DNA of 64,000 nucleotides from Microbacterium commune (GCF_014836945.1 NZ_JACSPX010000001.1:1925040-1989039); one strand, 5' to 3'. Shown: positions 38,732 through 47,702, numbered from the stretch's first letter. A program made the numbers and translations. Notes: generated by a model from the sequence alone, not told the origin.

Positions 38732-40450
38732 TCAGCGGTCCAGGCGCTCGATCGGCTGCGTCTCCTCCAGCAGATGCGCGGGAGTGGACCGGCTCGGGGC
38801 GAGCGGCAGCGCGACGATGAACGTCGCTCCGCCGCCCGGAGTCTCCTCGACCGAGACCGAGCCGTGCAGCGATTCGATGATCGACGCGACGATCGCGAGC
38901 CCCAGGCCCGACCCGCCGGTCTCCCTCGCACGTGAGGTATCGGCCCGCCAGAACCGCTCGAAGATCTGCTCGCGGATCTGCGGCGGGATGCCCTCGCCGT
39001 GGTCGACGATCGAGATGGTGCCCACGCCCCGGCTTCGATCGGCGCCCACGACGAGCTCGATCGGGCTGTCGCTGGGCGAGAACCGGCGCGCGTTGCCGAG
39101 CAGGTTCGTGATCACCTGCCGCACCTTGTTGTCCTCCCCGAGGACGATCGGGGGCGTACGCACCGGGGCATCCGTCGCCTCGGTGAAGTCGATCTCGGGA
39201 ACGGGCACCGCCGTCTTCGGACGTCGCCGCAGGCGGGCCAGCGGGTTCGCCGGACGCGGCGTCTCGACGCTCGTCGGCGGCGCGGTCGGCGCGCTGATCG
39301 GCGCCTTCGCATGCAGCCGAGGCGCCGCGAGTTCGTCGGCCGTGGTGTCGATGACGGTGATCGTGCGTCCGGGGGCGGTCACCCGCAGGTCCAGAGCCGC
39401 ATCCCGGGCGATGGGCCGCAGGTCGAGCGGCTCGATCTGCAGTTCCCTGGAGCGCTCCTCGTCGAGGCGCGCGAGGGCCAGGAGATCCTCGACGAGCACG
39501 CCCATGCGGATCGCCTCCTTCTCGATGCGCTCCATCGCCCGCGCGGTGTCCTCCTCGCCGGTGATCGCCCCCATCCGGTACAGCTCGGCATAGCCGCGCA
39601 CGCTCACCAGCGGGGTGCGCAGCTCGTGACTGGCGTCGCCGATGAATCGCCGCATGTTCTGCACGGTGCGGTCGCGCTGCGCGAGGGAGCGGTCGACGCG
39701 ATCGAGCATGGTGTTGATGGCCGAGTTGAGCCGGCCCACCTCGGTGGTCGGCTCGAGGTCGGTGAGGCGCTGGCTGAAATCGCCGGCGGCGATCGCCATG
39801 GCCGTCGACTCCACGTGTCCCAGCCGGCGGAAGGTCAGGGTCACGAGTCCGCGGGTGAGCAGCGCGGCGAGCAGGATGGTGACCAGGGCGACCGTGGTGT
39901 ACACCGCGACGTAGGTGGCCACGATGCGGTCGGCCTCGTCGAGCGGCAGGGCGACGATCTGCACGTACGTGAGGCCCTGGGGCTCCTGCGCCGACTGCGC
40001 AGAGGCGACCGCGCTGTACGTCTCGCCGTCGTCGCCGTTCAGGGTGATCACCTGGTCGCCCTGCGCGACGGTGTCCTGCAGGGTGAAGACCTCGGGGAAC
40101 TCGGGGCGAGGGCCGGATGCCTGACCGCCGGCCTCGGCCACGAACTCGCCGTTCGCCGTGTAGAACGCGACCATGAACTCGGTGGGGCGCGGTGCGACTT
40201 CGGTCGGCTCGAACAGCAGCCTGCCGCCGTCGGCCGACACGTCGAAGAAGCGCTCCGCCTGACCCGTGGTGGCGAGCGCCGGCAGCTGCGAGTCGATGTT
40301 GTTGACCATCGCGCCGCGCAGGATGGGCACCGTGCCGATGCCGGCGATCATCAGACCGAGGGCGAGCACGGCCACGGTGACGCCGGTGACCTTCGCGCGC
40401 AGGCTGATCCGCCGCCACCACCGGGTGACGGAGTCGGGCTCGCCTGCCAT
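38732..40450 (-). CDS. HAMP-domain sensor histidine kinase
   Basis: A 572-residue membrane kinase. Membrane segments at about 21-45 and 178-200 enclose an extracytoplasmic sensor of about 130 residues. HAMP (200-252) and HisKA with H275 in DASHELRTP follow. HATPase (about 425-550) has NARRFSP, DHGEGIP and GGSGLGLAIV. A Pro/Ala/Thr-rich insert of roughly 65 residues (about 355-420) separates HisKA from HATPase, which is unusual. It lies 22 bases after its response regulator gene. It resembles the actinobacterial TrcS/TcrY group; the signal is unknown. Confidence 0.92.
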   Translation of the reverse strand: MAGEPDSVTRWWRRISLRAKVTGVTVAVLALGLMIAGIGTVPILRGAMVNNIDSQLPALATTGQAERFFDVSADGGRLLFEPTEVAPRPTEFMVAFYTANGEFVAEAGGQASGPRPEFPEVFTLQDTVAQGDQVITLNGDDGETYSAVASAQSAQEPQGLTYVQIVALPLDEADRIVATYVAVYTTVALVTILLAALLTRGLVTLTFRRLGHVESTAMAIAAGDFSQRLTDLEPTTEVGRLNSAINTMLDRVDRSLAQRDRTVQNMRRFIGDASHELRTPLVSVRGYAELYRMGAITGEEDTARAMERIEKEAIRMGVLVEDLLALARLDEERSRELQIEPLDLRPIARDAALDLRVTAPGRTITVIDTTADELAAPRLHAKAPISAPTAPPTSVETPRPANPLARLRRRPKTAVPVPEIDFTEATDAPVRTPPIVLGEDNKVRQVITNLLGNARRFSPSDSPIELVVGADRSRGVGTISIVDHGEGIPPQIREQIFERFWRADTSRARETGGSGLGLAIVASIIESLHGSVSVEETPGGGATFIVALPLAPSRSTPAHLLEETQPIERLDR

Positions 40451-40472
40451 GACGGTCTCGGACCGGGGTCCG

Positions 40473-41165
40473 CTACGCGGACTTGCCGACCTTGAGCATG
40501 TAGCCGAAGCCGCGCTTGGTCTGGATCACCGATTCCTCGGTGTGCGGGTCGATCTTGCGGCGCAGGTACGAGATGTAGCTCTCCACGATGCCCGCGTCGC
40601 CGTTGAAGTCGTACTCCCACACGTGGTCGAGGATCTGCGCCTTCGACAGCACGCGGTTCGGGTTGAGCATGAGGTACTTCAGCAGCTTGAACTCGGTGGG
40701 GCTGAGCTCGATCGGCACCTTGCCGACGAAGACGTCGTGGGTGTCCTGGTCCATCGACAGCTCTCCGGCGCGGATCAGCGACTCCTCGTCGGTCTGCATC
40801 GTGCGACGCAGGATCGCCTGCGCACGGGCGACGATCTCGTCGAGCGCGAAGGGCTTGGTGACGTAGTCGTCGCCGCCCGAGTTCAGGCCCTCGATCTTGT
40901 CCTGCGTGTCGTCCTTGGCGGTGAGGAAGAGGATGGGCGCGGTGAAGCCAGCGCCGCGCAGGCGCTTGGTGACGCTGAAGCCGTTCATGTCGGGCAGCAT
41001 CACGTCGAGGATGATGAGGTCGGGCTCCTCCTCGAGGACGGCCGAGATGGTGGCCGCCCCGTTGGCCACCGTCCGCACCGTGAACCCGGCGAAGCTGAGA
41101 CCTCGGGAGAGCAGGTCGCGGATGTTCGGCTCGTCGTCGACGACCAGGATTCGCGCATCAGTCAT
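40473..41165 (-). CDS. OmpR-family response regulator (TrcR/TcrX-like)
   Basis: A 230-residue regulator paired with the following kinase. The receiver shows D10-D11, phospho-acceptor D54 in ILDVMLPD and lysine in DDYVTKPF. The winged helix (about 130-230) contains LSPTEFKLLKYLMLNPNRVLSK and ESYISYLRRKID. The ATG at 41165 has CATAAT at 41172-41177, exactly six bases away, so a leaderless transcript of the two-gene operon is predicted. Targets are unknown. Confidence 0.93.
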   Translation of the reverse strand: MTDARILVVDDEPNIRDLLSRGLSFAGFTVRTVANGAATISAVLEEEPDLIILDVMLPDMNGFSVTKRLRGAGFTAPILFLTAKDDTQDKIEGLNSGGDDYVTKPFALDEIVARAQAILRRTMQTDEESLIRAGELSMDQDTHDVFVGKVPIELSPTEFKLLKYLMLNPNRVLSKAQILDHVWEYDFNGDAGIVESYISYLRRKIDPHTEESVIQTKRGFGYMLKVGKSA

Positions 41166-41220
41166 GCCCCCATTATGGTGACTTCGCCCCTGCATGCGCT
41201 GATTGTGTTCGGCGCGGGGG

Positions 41221-41757
41221 TCAGGATGCCAGGGCCGCGTCCACCGCGACGGCGACGACGTCGTCGACCGGCGCGGTCGGGTCGACCGTGATGCGGTGCA
41301 GGAGCAGGCCGTCGCAGGCGGCCATCAGGAACGGCGCGCGGGCGGCCGCCCTGACACCGCCGAGTTCGAGCAGGATGCCGCGGATCCATGCCTCCATGCC
41401 CAGCCGCTGCGCGCGCAGGGGACGGGCGGCGTCCTCGTCCGCTTCGAGGAACAGCGCGTACCTCGCCCTGGTGCGACCGGCGAGGGGCCCCGACTGCACC
41501 TCGATCATCCGGCTGAGAGCGGCCACGAGCTCGTCGCGGGAGCGGATCGCAGGGGCCCCGGCATCCTCTCGCTCCGCGGTGGCCATCCACTCGATCACCC
41601 CGGAGACCAGGGCCGCCCTCGTGCGGAAATGATTCGACGTCGATCCGGCGGGGAGGGCCGCCGCCGCGTCGACTCTGCCGTGCGTGAGCGCGCGGATGCC
41701 CTCGCTGCCGATGAGCTCGACGGCAGCCTCCAACGCGCGGCGACGGGTGCTGCTCAC
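41221..41757 (-). CDS. TetR-family transcriptional repressor
   Basis: A 178-residue TetR/AcrR regulator. The N-terminal helix-turn-helix runs through RRRALEAAVELIGSEGIRALTHGRVDAAAALPAGSTSNHFRTR, and the C-terminal ligand-binding part is all helical. The GTG at 41757 is chosen because similarity starts with SSTRRRAL. It is divergent from an epoxide-hydrolase-like gene, and a 40-bp inverted repeat between them (41774-41813) is the likely operator for both. The inducer may be a substrate of the hydrolase; that is inference. Confidence 0.88.
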   Translation of the reverse strand: MSSTRRRALEAAVELIGSEGIRALTHGRVDAAAALPAGSTSNHFRTRAALVSGVIEWMATAEREDAGAPAIRSRDELVAALSRMIEVQSGPLAGRTRARYALFLEADEDAARPLRAQRLGMEAWIRGILLELGGVRAAARAPFLMAACDGLLLHRITVDPTAPVDDVVAVAVDAALAS

Positions 41758-41773
41758 GAGGCGACCCTCTTCA

Positions 41774-41813
41774 CTACTACTTCCATAGTGACAAACTACT
41801 ATGAAAGTAGTAG
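41774..41813. promoter_or_regulatory. 40-bp TetR operator palindrome overlapping a promoter
   Basis: Arms CTACTACTTCCATAGT and ACTATGAAAGTAGTAG are complementary at 15 of 16 positions, with an 8-base spacer. The plus-strand promoter of the hydrolase, GTGACA (41788-41793), 17 bases, TAGCCT (41811-41816), lies inside it, so binding would block transcription. Confidence 0.85.
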
Positions 41814-41863
41814 CCTGAGGTACAGGGCCGCTGCCGACCCGCTGAGCAACTGGGAGGCTCATC

Positions 41864-42787
41864 ATGGACGTACCGGCATCGCCGCAGCCGTCGCTTCATC
41901 GCGACTGGTCTCCTCCGCTCCCGATCGCGCCGGGCTTCGAGCACCTGGTCATCGAGACTCCGGGTCTGCGCAGCCACGTCGCGGTGATGGGCGACGGGGA
42001 GCCGGTCGTGCTGCTGCACGGCTTCCCACAGCACTGGTGGGAGTGGCGACGCATCGCGCCGCGACTCGCCGCGCACGGCTACCGCGTGATCTGCCCCGAT
42101 CTGCGCGGTTCGGGATGGACGGAGGCCGACGACCCCGAGATCGGTCGCACCTCTATGCTCGCCGACCTCGTCGCGGTGCTCGATGTGCTGCGCGTGGACA
42201 GCGCACACGTCGTCGGTCACGACCTCGGCGCCGTCGTCGCCGGCCAGGTCTCCTACGCGCATCCGGAGCGGGTTCGCTCGGTCGTGCAGCTCGCGGTGCC
42301 ACCCGGCTTCATGACGTTCAGCACCAAGCTCCTCCCCGCCTTCACGCACATGCCCGCCCTGCTGAGGCATCGGCAGGGACGCTCGCTCTCTTGGCTGTTC
42401 GGCCCGCAGTACGCCGCGAAGCCCCTGACGGACGACGTCCTGGACGGGTACCTGCGGGTGCAGGCGCGTGCCGGGTTCGGCGCGGCCGTCCGCCGGCTCT
42501 ACCGCGGCATGATCGTCCCCGAGGCGATCCGCCTGTCCAGCGGGTACTACCAGCGCCGTCGGCTGCGGCCACCCATGCTCGCGGTGTTCGGGCGTCAGGA
42601 CGGACCGTTCGCCGAGCAGACGGTCCGCCGCATCTGTCGTGGCTCCGATCGGTACGCCGACCGCTTCGACCTGGCTTTCGTCGACGGCGCCGCGCACTTC
42701 ATCGTCGACGATGCGCCGGACGCCGTCGCCGACCTCTGCCTCGACTGGTTCGCCCGCAACGCCGGCGTCGCCGCCCAGCGGGGGTAG
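41864..42787 (+). CDS. Alpha/beta hydrolase, epoxide hydrolase-like
   Basis: A 307-residue alpha/beta hydrolase. The oxyanion-hole motif is LLHGFPQHWWEW near residue 50. The nucleophile elbow VVGHDLGAVVAG has an aspartate (D120) as in epoxide hydrolases and haloalkane dehalogenases, not the serine of esterases. The catalytic histidine is in DGAAHFIVDDAPD near the C-terminus. A tyrosine-containing cap (about 150-235) points to epoxide opening. TetR control through the adjacent operator suggests induction by a xenobiotic or metabolite. Confidence 0.88.
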   Translation: MDVPASPQPSLHRDWSPPLPIAPGFEHLVIETPGLRSHVAVMGDGEPVVLLHGFPQHWWEWRRIAPRLAAHGYRVICPDLRGSGWTEADDPEIGRTSMLADLVAVLDVLRVDSAHVVGHDLGAVVAGQVSYAHPERVRSVVQLAVPPGFMTFSTKLLPAFTHMPALLRHRQGRSLSWLFGPQYAAKPLTDDVLDGYLRVQARAGFGAAVRRLYRGMIVPEAIRLSSGYYQRRRLRPPMLAVFGRQDGPFAEQTVRRICRGSDRYADRFDLAFVDGAAHFIVDDAPDAVADLCLDWFARNAGVAAQRG

Positions 42788-42796
42788 CCTCGCCTG

Positions 42797-42937
42797 ATGG
42801 ACGACGTCGACGATGAACAGCGCGGCGACAGCGCCTGCTGGCTGTCGAAGGTGTGCCCCGAATGCGGGGCCCTGCTCGACGACCCCGCCGCGCCGTGCTG
42901 GCGCTGCGGCGTGAAGCCCGGCGCGGAGAGCCGCTGA
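42797..42937 (+). CDS. 46-residue zinc-ribbon mini protein
   Basis: A short frame, ATG 42797 to TGA 42937. The peptide contains CPEC at about 20-23 and CWRC at about 34-37, a classic four-cysteine zinc-ribbon spacing, with an extra Cys14. TAGCCT at 42785-42790 ends six bases before the ATG, the leaderless geometry of the window. It lies ten bases after the hydrolase stop. Function is unknown; binding of a protein or nucleic acid is plausible. Confidence 0.7.
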   Translation: MDDVDDEQRGDSACWLSKVCPECGALLDDPAAPCWRCGVKPGAESR

Positions 42938-42952
42938 GGTCGGTCCGGTGGC

Positions 42953-44593
42953 TCAGGCCGCCAGGTCCACGGCATCCATGATCGTGTAGCTGTACCCCTG
43001 CTCGGCGAGGAAGCGCTGCCGATTCTGCGCGTAGTCCTGGTCGACCGTGTCGCGAGCGATGAGGGTGTAGAAGCTGGCGGTGTGGTTCGACTGCTTGGGT
43101 CGCAGCAGTCGGCCCAGACGCTGCGCCTCCTCCTGCCGCGAGCCGAACGAGCCCGACACCTGGATCGCGACGGACGCCTCGGGAAGGTCGATCGAGAAGT
43201 TCGCGACCTTCGACACCACCAGCAGGGAGATCTCGCCCTCACGGAACTGCCGGTAGAGCTCCTCGCGCTCATCGATCGGAGTCGCGCCGGTGATCTGGGG
43301 CGCGTTCAGCGCCTGCGACAGGCTCTCGAGCTGATCCAGATACTGCCCGATGACCAGGATGCGCTCGCCGGGGTGCTTCGCTATCAGCTCGCGCACCGCG
43401 GTGATCTTCGCCGGGGCCGACGCCGCCAGGCGGTAGCGCTCGTCGTCGGTGGCGGCGGCGTACTCGAGCCGGTCGCTCGGCGGCAGGTCGACGCGGACCT
43501 CGTAGCAGGCCGCGGGGGAGATGAACCCCTGCGCCTCGATCTGCTTCCACGGCGCGTCGAACCGCTTCGGGCCGATCAGGCTGAACACATCGCCCTCCCG
43601 GCCGTCCTCGCGCACGAGCGTCGCCGTCAGGCCGATGCGGCGGCGCGCCTGCAGGTCTGCCGTCAGCTTGAACACCGGGGCGGGCAGCAGATGAACCTCG
43701 TCGTACACGATGAGGCCCCAGTCCATCTCGTCGAGCAGCGACAGGTGCGCGTACTGTCCCTTCCGCTTCGCCGTGAGGATCTGGTACGTCGCGATCGTGA
43801 CCGGCTTGACCTCCTTGGCCTGACCGGAGTACTCGCCGATCTCCTCGGGAGTGAGCGAGGTGCGCTTGAGCAGCTCGTCGCGCCACTGCCGCGCGGAGAC
43901 GGTGTTGGTCACCAGGATCAGCGTCGTCGTCCTGGTCGCGGCCATCGCCCCGGCGCCGACGATCGTCTTGCCCGCGCCGCACGGCAGCACGACCACGCCT
44001 GAGCCGTCCTTCGAGAACGCGTCGACCGCCTGACGCTGGTACGGCCGCATCGCCCAGCCGTCCTCGTCGAGATCGATCTCGTGCGGGGTGCCGGGGGTGT
44101 ACCCGGCGAGGTCCTCGGCGGGCCAGCCGATCTTCAGCAGCTCCTGCTTGATCTGGCCCCGCGCCCAGGCGTCGATGACGTAGCTGTCGGAGGAGGGGTG
44201 CCCGACGAGCAGCGGCTGGATGCGCTTGTTGTTCGCCACCTGTGCGAGCACAGCGGGATCCGTGGAGCGCAGCACCAGCAGGCCCTCGTCGTCGCGCTCG
44301 ATCACGAGCCGACCGTAGCGGTTCACCGTCTCGCGCAGGTCGACCGCCACCGACGGCGGCACGGGGAAGCGCGACCAGCGGTCGAGGGTCTCGAGCATGT
44401 CTTCGGCGGTGTGCCCGGCTGCGCGGGCGTTCCACAGCCCCAGTCGCGTGATGCGGTAGGTGTGGATGTGCTCGGGCGCTCGCTCCAGCTCGGCGAAGAT
44501 CGCCAGCTCGTGGCGCGCGGATTCCGCGTCGGCGTGCGCGACCTCGAGCAGCACGGTGCGGTCGCTCTGGACGATCAGGGGGCCATCAGACAT
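42953..44593 (-). CDS. DNA repair helicase XPB (Ercc3)
   Basis: A 546-residue superfamily 2 helicase. Walker A is LPCGAGKT near residue 206, the DEAH-type box is VYDEVHLL, motif III is LTATLVRED, and helicase C motifs V and VI are SKVANFSIDLPEAS and EAQRLGRLLRPK. Bacterial XPB unwinds DNA 3' to 5' and in mycobacteria shows ATP-dependent helicase activity. It follows a helicase-associated gene that corresponds to the Rv0862c-Rv0861c pair. The ATG has TAGACT eight bases upstream. Confidence 0.95.
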   Translation of the reverse strand: MSDGPLIVQSDRTVLLEVAHADAESARHELAIFAELERAPEHIHTYRITRLGLWNARAAGHTAEDMLETLDRWSRFPVPPSVAVDLRETVNRYGRLVIERDDEGLLVLRSTDPAVLAQVANNKRIQPLLVGHPSSDSYVIDAWARGQIKQELLKIGWPAEDLAGYTPGTPHEIDLDEDGWAMRPYQRQAVDAFSKDGSGVVVLPCGAGKTIVGAGAMAATRTTTLILVTNTVSARQWRDELLKRTSLTPEEIGEYSGQAKEVKPVTIATYQILTAKRKGQYAHLSLLDEMDWGLIVYDEVHLLPAPVFKLTADLQARRRIGLTATLVREDGREGDVFSLIGPKRFDAPWKQIEAQGFISPAACYEVRVDLPPSDRLEYAAATDDERYRLAASAPAKITAVRELIAKHPGERILVIGQYLDQLESLSQALNAPQITGATPIDEREELYRQFREGEISLLVVSKVANFSIDLPEASVAIQVSGSFGSRQEEAQRLGRLLRPKQSNHTASFYTLIARDTVDQDYAQNRQRFLAEQGYSYTIMDAVDLAA

Positions 44594-44638
44594 AGCAGAC
44601 CAGTCTACCTGGCACCGACGCCGGGGGCCTGAACCCGG

Positions 44639-46312
44639 TCAGCTCTGCGCCACCCGCACCGACACGATGCTGCGCACAGGGAGAGTGCGCTCGACATCCG
44701 CAGCCCGGTCCCTGCCGCGCAGGCGCCCGCCGCCGAGGCCCGACGCCTCGAGAGTGAGCTCGCGTCGCGAGCCGTCCGGCATCGCGACCTCGACGATCAC
44801 GACCGTCTTCGCCCGCACGGCGGCCTCCAGCTCGCGGTCGAGCCACGCCGCATCCGCATCCGGACCCTGGTGTGAGCGCAGCCGAGCGATCAGGACGTCG
44901 TATCCGCTGTCGTCCTGCACGTCGGCGTCGGCGGTTCGAGCACGCCTCGCGGCGACGCTGCGGCCCTCGCGGTCGACGAGGGTCGCCGGGTAGCGGGCGT
45001 CCGTCAGTGCCCAGGCGACCGCCTCGGCGCCGACCCGCGAGATCAGCGCGTCGTCCTCGCGGATCAGACCGAGCGGACGCAGGTTCCGATCGATCTCCAT
45101 CGCCGCGAGCAGGTGCGCGTCTGCGCTCGTCACGACCGTGCCGCCCTCGGCATCCGGACGCACCCGGACGAGGCCGTGCCGCGCCGCCGTCTGCCCGACG
45201 AGGTACTCCAACGGCTGCGGAACGCCGGTCAGCGAGATCTCCTGCAGGAAGGCGAGGATGCCCTCCTCGGTGCCTCCCTCGACGAACGCGCGCGAGACCG
45301 ACGCCGCGGTGAAGCGGTACGACGAGGCCTGCGCGGGATCGTGCTCTGTCATCGTGCGCAGGCGATTGTCCAGGGAGGGCTGCAGCGGTCCCGGGGCGAT
45401 CGCGCTGAGATCGTTCTGCAGGAAGATCCGGTCGACCTCGGAGGGAAGCAGCGCCTGCAGCGCCGAACTGTCGAAGGGCTCACCGGTGTGCAGTGCGGCG
45501 CCCCACTCCGGCACCGTCCACCCGCCATCGGGCCCCCCGGCCAGCAGTCCGATCCGCCACGCCAGCTCGCGCAGGTGCGCGGCTCGTGCCGGCCAGTGCG
45601 GATCCCAGGGGTGCAGCAGCGGCCAGTCGGATGCCGCGGCGCCGCGGATGCCCGAAGCCAGCGAGTGCGCGAAGTGAGAGGCCACGTGCGCCCAGCGCTC
45701 GGGGAAGGAGGCATCCAGCCAGCGCTGCGCGTCGGCGGTGAGGCGCAGCTCCCGCTCGACGGGCCGCGCGAGATCCGCGAGCTCGGCGAGGTCGCGCAGC
45801 TCGTCGAGGTCTCCGTCATCGACCAGTCGGCGCTTCTCCGTTGCGCTCAGCGCCCCCGTCGCCACCAGCGCCAGCGGCGTCGTGCGGGCGGCGAGCAGCA
45901 GCTCTGCCAGCCCGCCGATCGTCGCGAACGCGCGCTCCGCGGCGCGCGCCGAGTCGATGTCGGATGCCGGCGCGGAGGGCGCATCCTCGGCATCCGGGAT
46001 CTCGGGCAGGTCCTGGACGAGCGTGCGCACCGGGGGCAGCATCCGTCCGTCGACATCGAGCAGCCCGAGCGCGGCATCACCGAGGCGGACGCGGTCATCC
46101 GGCGCTGCGGCGCGCAGCGCGCGCGCCTCGGCCCTGCTCAGACGCGCCAGGGCGCGCTCGATCGACGCGGGTTCGAGAAGCGCCTCGGCGGCGTCGAAGA
46201 AGTCGGTCCACCCGACCTCGGGGCGCACGGCCCGCTCACGCAGCACCCGCTCCAGCTGCGCGTCGCTCGCCGAGGCGAGCTGGTCAGCCAGCGGACGGGC
46301 GTGTGTGCTCAT
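44639..46312 (-). CDS. Helicase-associated protein (XPB partner, Rv0862c-like)
   Basis: A 557-residue soluble protein of the actinobacterial helicase-associated family that always lies beside XPB. It is rich in Ala, Leu, Arg and Asp, with winged-helix-like stretches (LADQLASASDAQLERVL and DAAEALLEPASIERALARL) in the N-terminal third. The C-terminal part, LEYLVGQTAARHGLVRVRPD, resembles the XPB/Ssl2 N-terminal domain. It has no ATPase motif. It probably contacts XPB or DNA. The start follows a small membrane protein gene by two bases. Confidence 0.85.
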   Translation of the reverse strand: MSTHARPLADQLASASDAQLERVLRERAVRPEVGWTDFFDAAEALLEPASIERALARLSRAEARALRAAAPDDRVRLGDAALGLLDVDGRMLPPVRTLVQDLPEIPDAEDAPSAPASDIDSARAAERAFATIGGLAELLLAARTTPLALVATGALSATEKRRLVDDGDLDELRDLAELADLARPVERELRLTADAQRWLDASFPERWAHVASHFAHSLASGIRGAAASDWPLLHPWDPHWPARAAHLRELAWRIGLLAGGPDGGWTVPEWGAALHTGEPFDSSALQALLPSEVDRIFLQNDLSAIAPGPLQPSLDNRLRTMTEHDPAQASSYRFTAASVSRAFVEGGTEEGILAFLQEISLTGVPQPLEYLVGQTAARHGLVRVRPDAEGGTVVTSADAHLLAAMEIDRNLRPLGLIREDDALISRVGAEAVAWALTDARYPATLVDREGRSVAARRARTADADVQDDSGYDVLIARLRSHQGPDADAAWLDRELEAAVRAKTVVIVEVAMPDGSRRELTLEASGLGGGRLRGRDRAADVERTLPVRSIVSVRVAQS

Positions 46313-46314
46313 GG

Positions 46315-46590
46315 TCAGGATCCGGAACCCGCGCGTCCCCTGCGAGCCCAGCTGAGCACGAGCAGCGTGATGATCATCAGGAAGGCGATCGGCAGGCCGA
46401 ACAGGGGCAGCCCGGCGACGAAGGGCCAGATGCCTCGCCCGAACGCGGACTGATCCATGCCGACGGCAGTGCCGATGATGATCGAGAAGAAGCAGATCAC
46501 GGACACCGCAGCCAGGACGAGCGCGGTGAAGGCGAGGAGTCGCTCGAGCCGCCCGGTCTGCGGCGCGCTGGTGTCGTCATGCTTGGTCAT
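46315..46590 (-). CDS. Small two-span membrane protein
   Basis: A 91-residue membrane protein with two hydrophobic helices (about 20-43 and 55-80) and a basic C-terminal tail. No family is recognised. TACGCT at 46598-46603 ends seven bases before the ATG. It is the first gene of the minus-strand group with the XPB partner gene, two bases apart. Confidence 0.65.
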   Translation of the reverse strand: MTKHDDTSAPQTGRLERLLAFTALVLAAVSVICFFSIIIGTAVGMDQSAFGRGIWPFVAGLPLFGLPIAFLMIITLLVLSWARRGRAGSGS

Positions 46591-46690
46591 CGCTCTCAGC
46601 GTATCCCCTGGCGGCACGAGGGGGCGGGTAGGCTGGAGGGGTCGCGCCGCCGCGCGACGTCTCCGCTCCGTGTTTCAGTGAGGTTCGCCC

Positions 46691-47071
46691 ATGCCCACCG
46701 GCAAGGTCAGGTTCTACGACGACGAGAAGGGGTTCGGCTTCATCGCATCCGATGACGGCCAGGACGTCTTCCTGCACGCCTCTGCCCTTCCTGCGGGCGT
46801 CTCCGTGAAGAAGAACGCCCGCGTCGAATTCGGCCTCGCCGATGGTCGCCGAGGTCCGCAGGCGCTCTCGGTGCGGGTGCTGGACGCCCCGCCCAGCCTG
46901 GCGAAGGCCGCTCGCAAGCCCGCCGACGACATGGCCGTGATCGTCGAGGATCTCGTGCGGATGCTCGACGAGATGGGCGGCGATCTCCGCCGCGGCCGCT
47001 ACCCCTCCGCCACCCGGAGCCGCACAGTCGCCGCTGTCCTGCGCAAGGTCGCTGATGACCTCGACGCCTGA
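46691..47071 (+). CDS. Cold-shock domain protein with C-terminal extension
   Basis: A 126-residue protein. The N-terminal cold-shock domain (1-65) has both RNA-binding motifs, KGFGFI and DVFLHAS. The C-terminal 60-residue extension is helical and charged, so the protein is about twice the size of CspA (67-70 residues). It binds single-stranded RNA or DNA. TAGGCT near 46631 gives a leader of about 50 bases before the ATG. Its last 17 bases overlap the DUF3027 gene, so the two are co-translated. Confidence 0.9.
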   Translation: MPTGKVRFYDDEKGFGFIASDDGQDVFLHASALPAGVSVKKNARVEFGLADGRRGPQALSVRVLDAPPSLAKAARKPADDMAVIVEDLVRMLDEMGGDLRRGRYPSATRSRTVAAVLRKVADDLDA

Positions 47072-47663
47072 CGCCCTCGCCGAGACCGCGCGCGAGCTCG
47101 CGCTCGCGGCGCTGCACGAGATCACCCCGCCGACGACCGTGGGCCCCTCTGCCGGGTACTCGGTGGAGGAGAGCGGGGCGGTCTCGCTGCGCTTCCAGAA
47201 CCGTCTGCCCGGATATCCGGGCTGGTTCTGGACGGTCACGGTCGCCCAGGTCGACGACTCCGAGCCGACGGTGCTGGAGGTCGAGCTGATGCCGGGCGAC
47301 GGCGCGCTGCTCGCGCCCGACTGGGTGCCGTGGGCCGAGCGCCTCGCCGAGTACCGCGCGCACCAGGCCGAGCTCGCCGCGCAGACCGCCGACGCCCCCG
47401 TCGACGACTCGCACGAGGACGACTCCGAGGACGACGACTCCGATGACGAGCATCCCGAGGACGACTCGGACGAGGATGTCTCGCCGCGCCTGCACGCCGG
47501 CGATGTCGACGGTGTCGACATCGACGAGCTCGACGACTCCCTCGACGCAGACGCCTCCGAGGAGAGCGACGACGAGTCCGAAGACGACGCGTCCGAAGAC
47601 GACGACGAGTCCGAAGACGACGAGTCCGACGACGATGACGAGGACCCCGACGAGTCCGAGTGA
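47055..47663 (+). CDS. DUF3027 protein with long acidic tail
   Basis: A 202-residue protein. The first 105 residues match the DUF3027 core (GWFWTVTVAQVDD, VLEVELMPGDGALLAPDWVPWAERLAEY). From about residue 115 it becomes almost pure Asp, Glu and Ser, an intrinsically disordered tail with extreme negative charge. Such tails commonly act as DNA mimics or as interaction modules for basic proteins; that is inference. It is coupled to the cold-shock gene by overlap, an arrangement seen in other Actinobacteria. Confidence 0.88.
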   Translation: MTSTPDALAETARELALAALHEITPPTTVGPSAGYSVEESGAVSLRFQNRLPGYPGWFWTVTVAQVDDSEPTVLEVELMPGDGALLAPDWVPWAERLAEYRAHQAELAAQTADAPVDDSHEDDSEDDDSDDEHPEDDSDEDVSPRLHAGDVDGVDIDELDDSLDADASEESDDESEDDASEDDDESEDDESDDDDEDPDESE

Positions 47664-47702
47664 CCGATGCGGTCGCCGTGCCGAACGGGATCCCCTCGAC
47701 CA

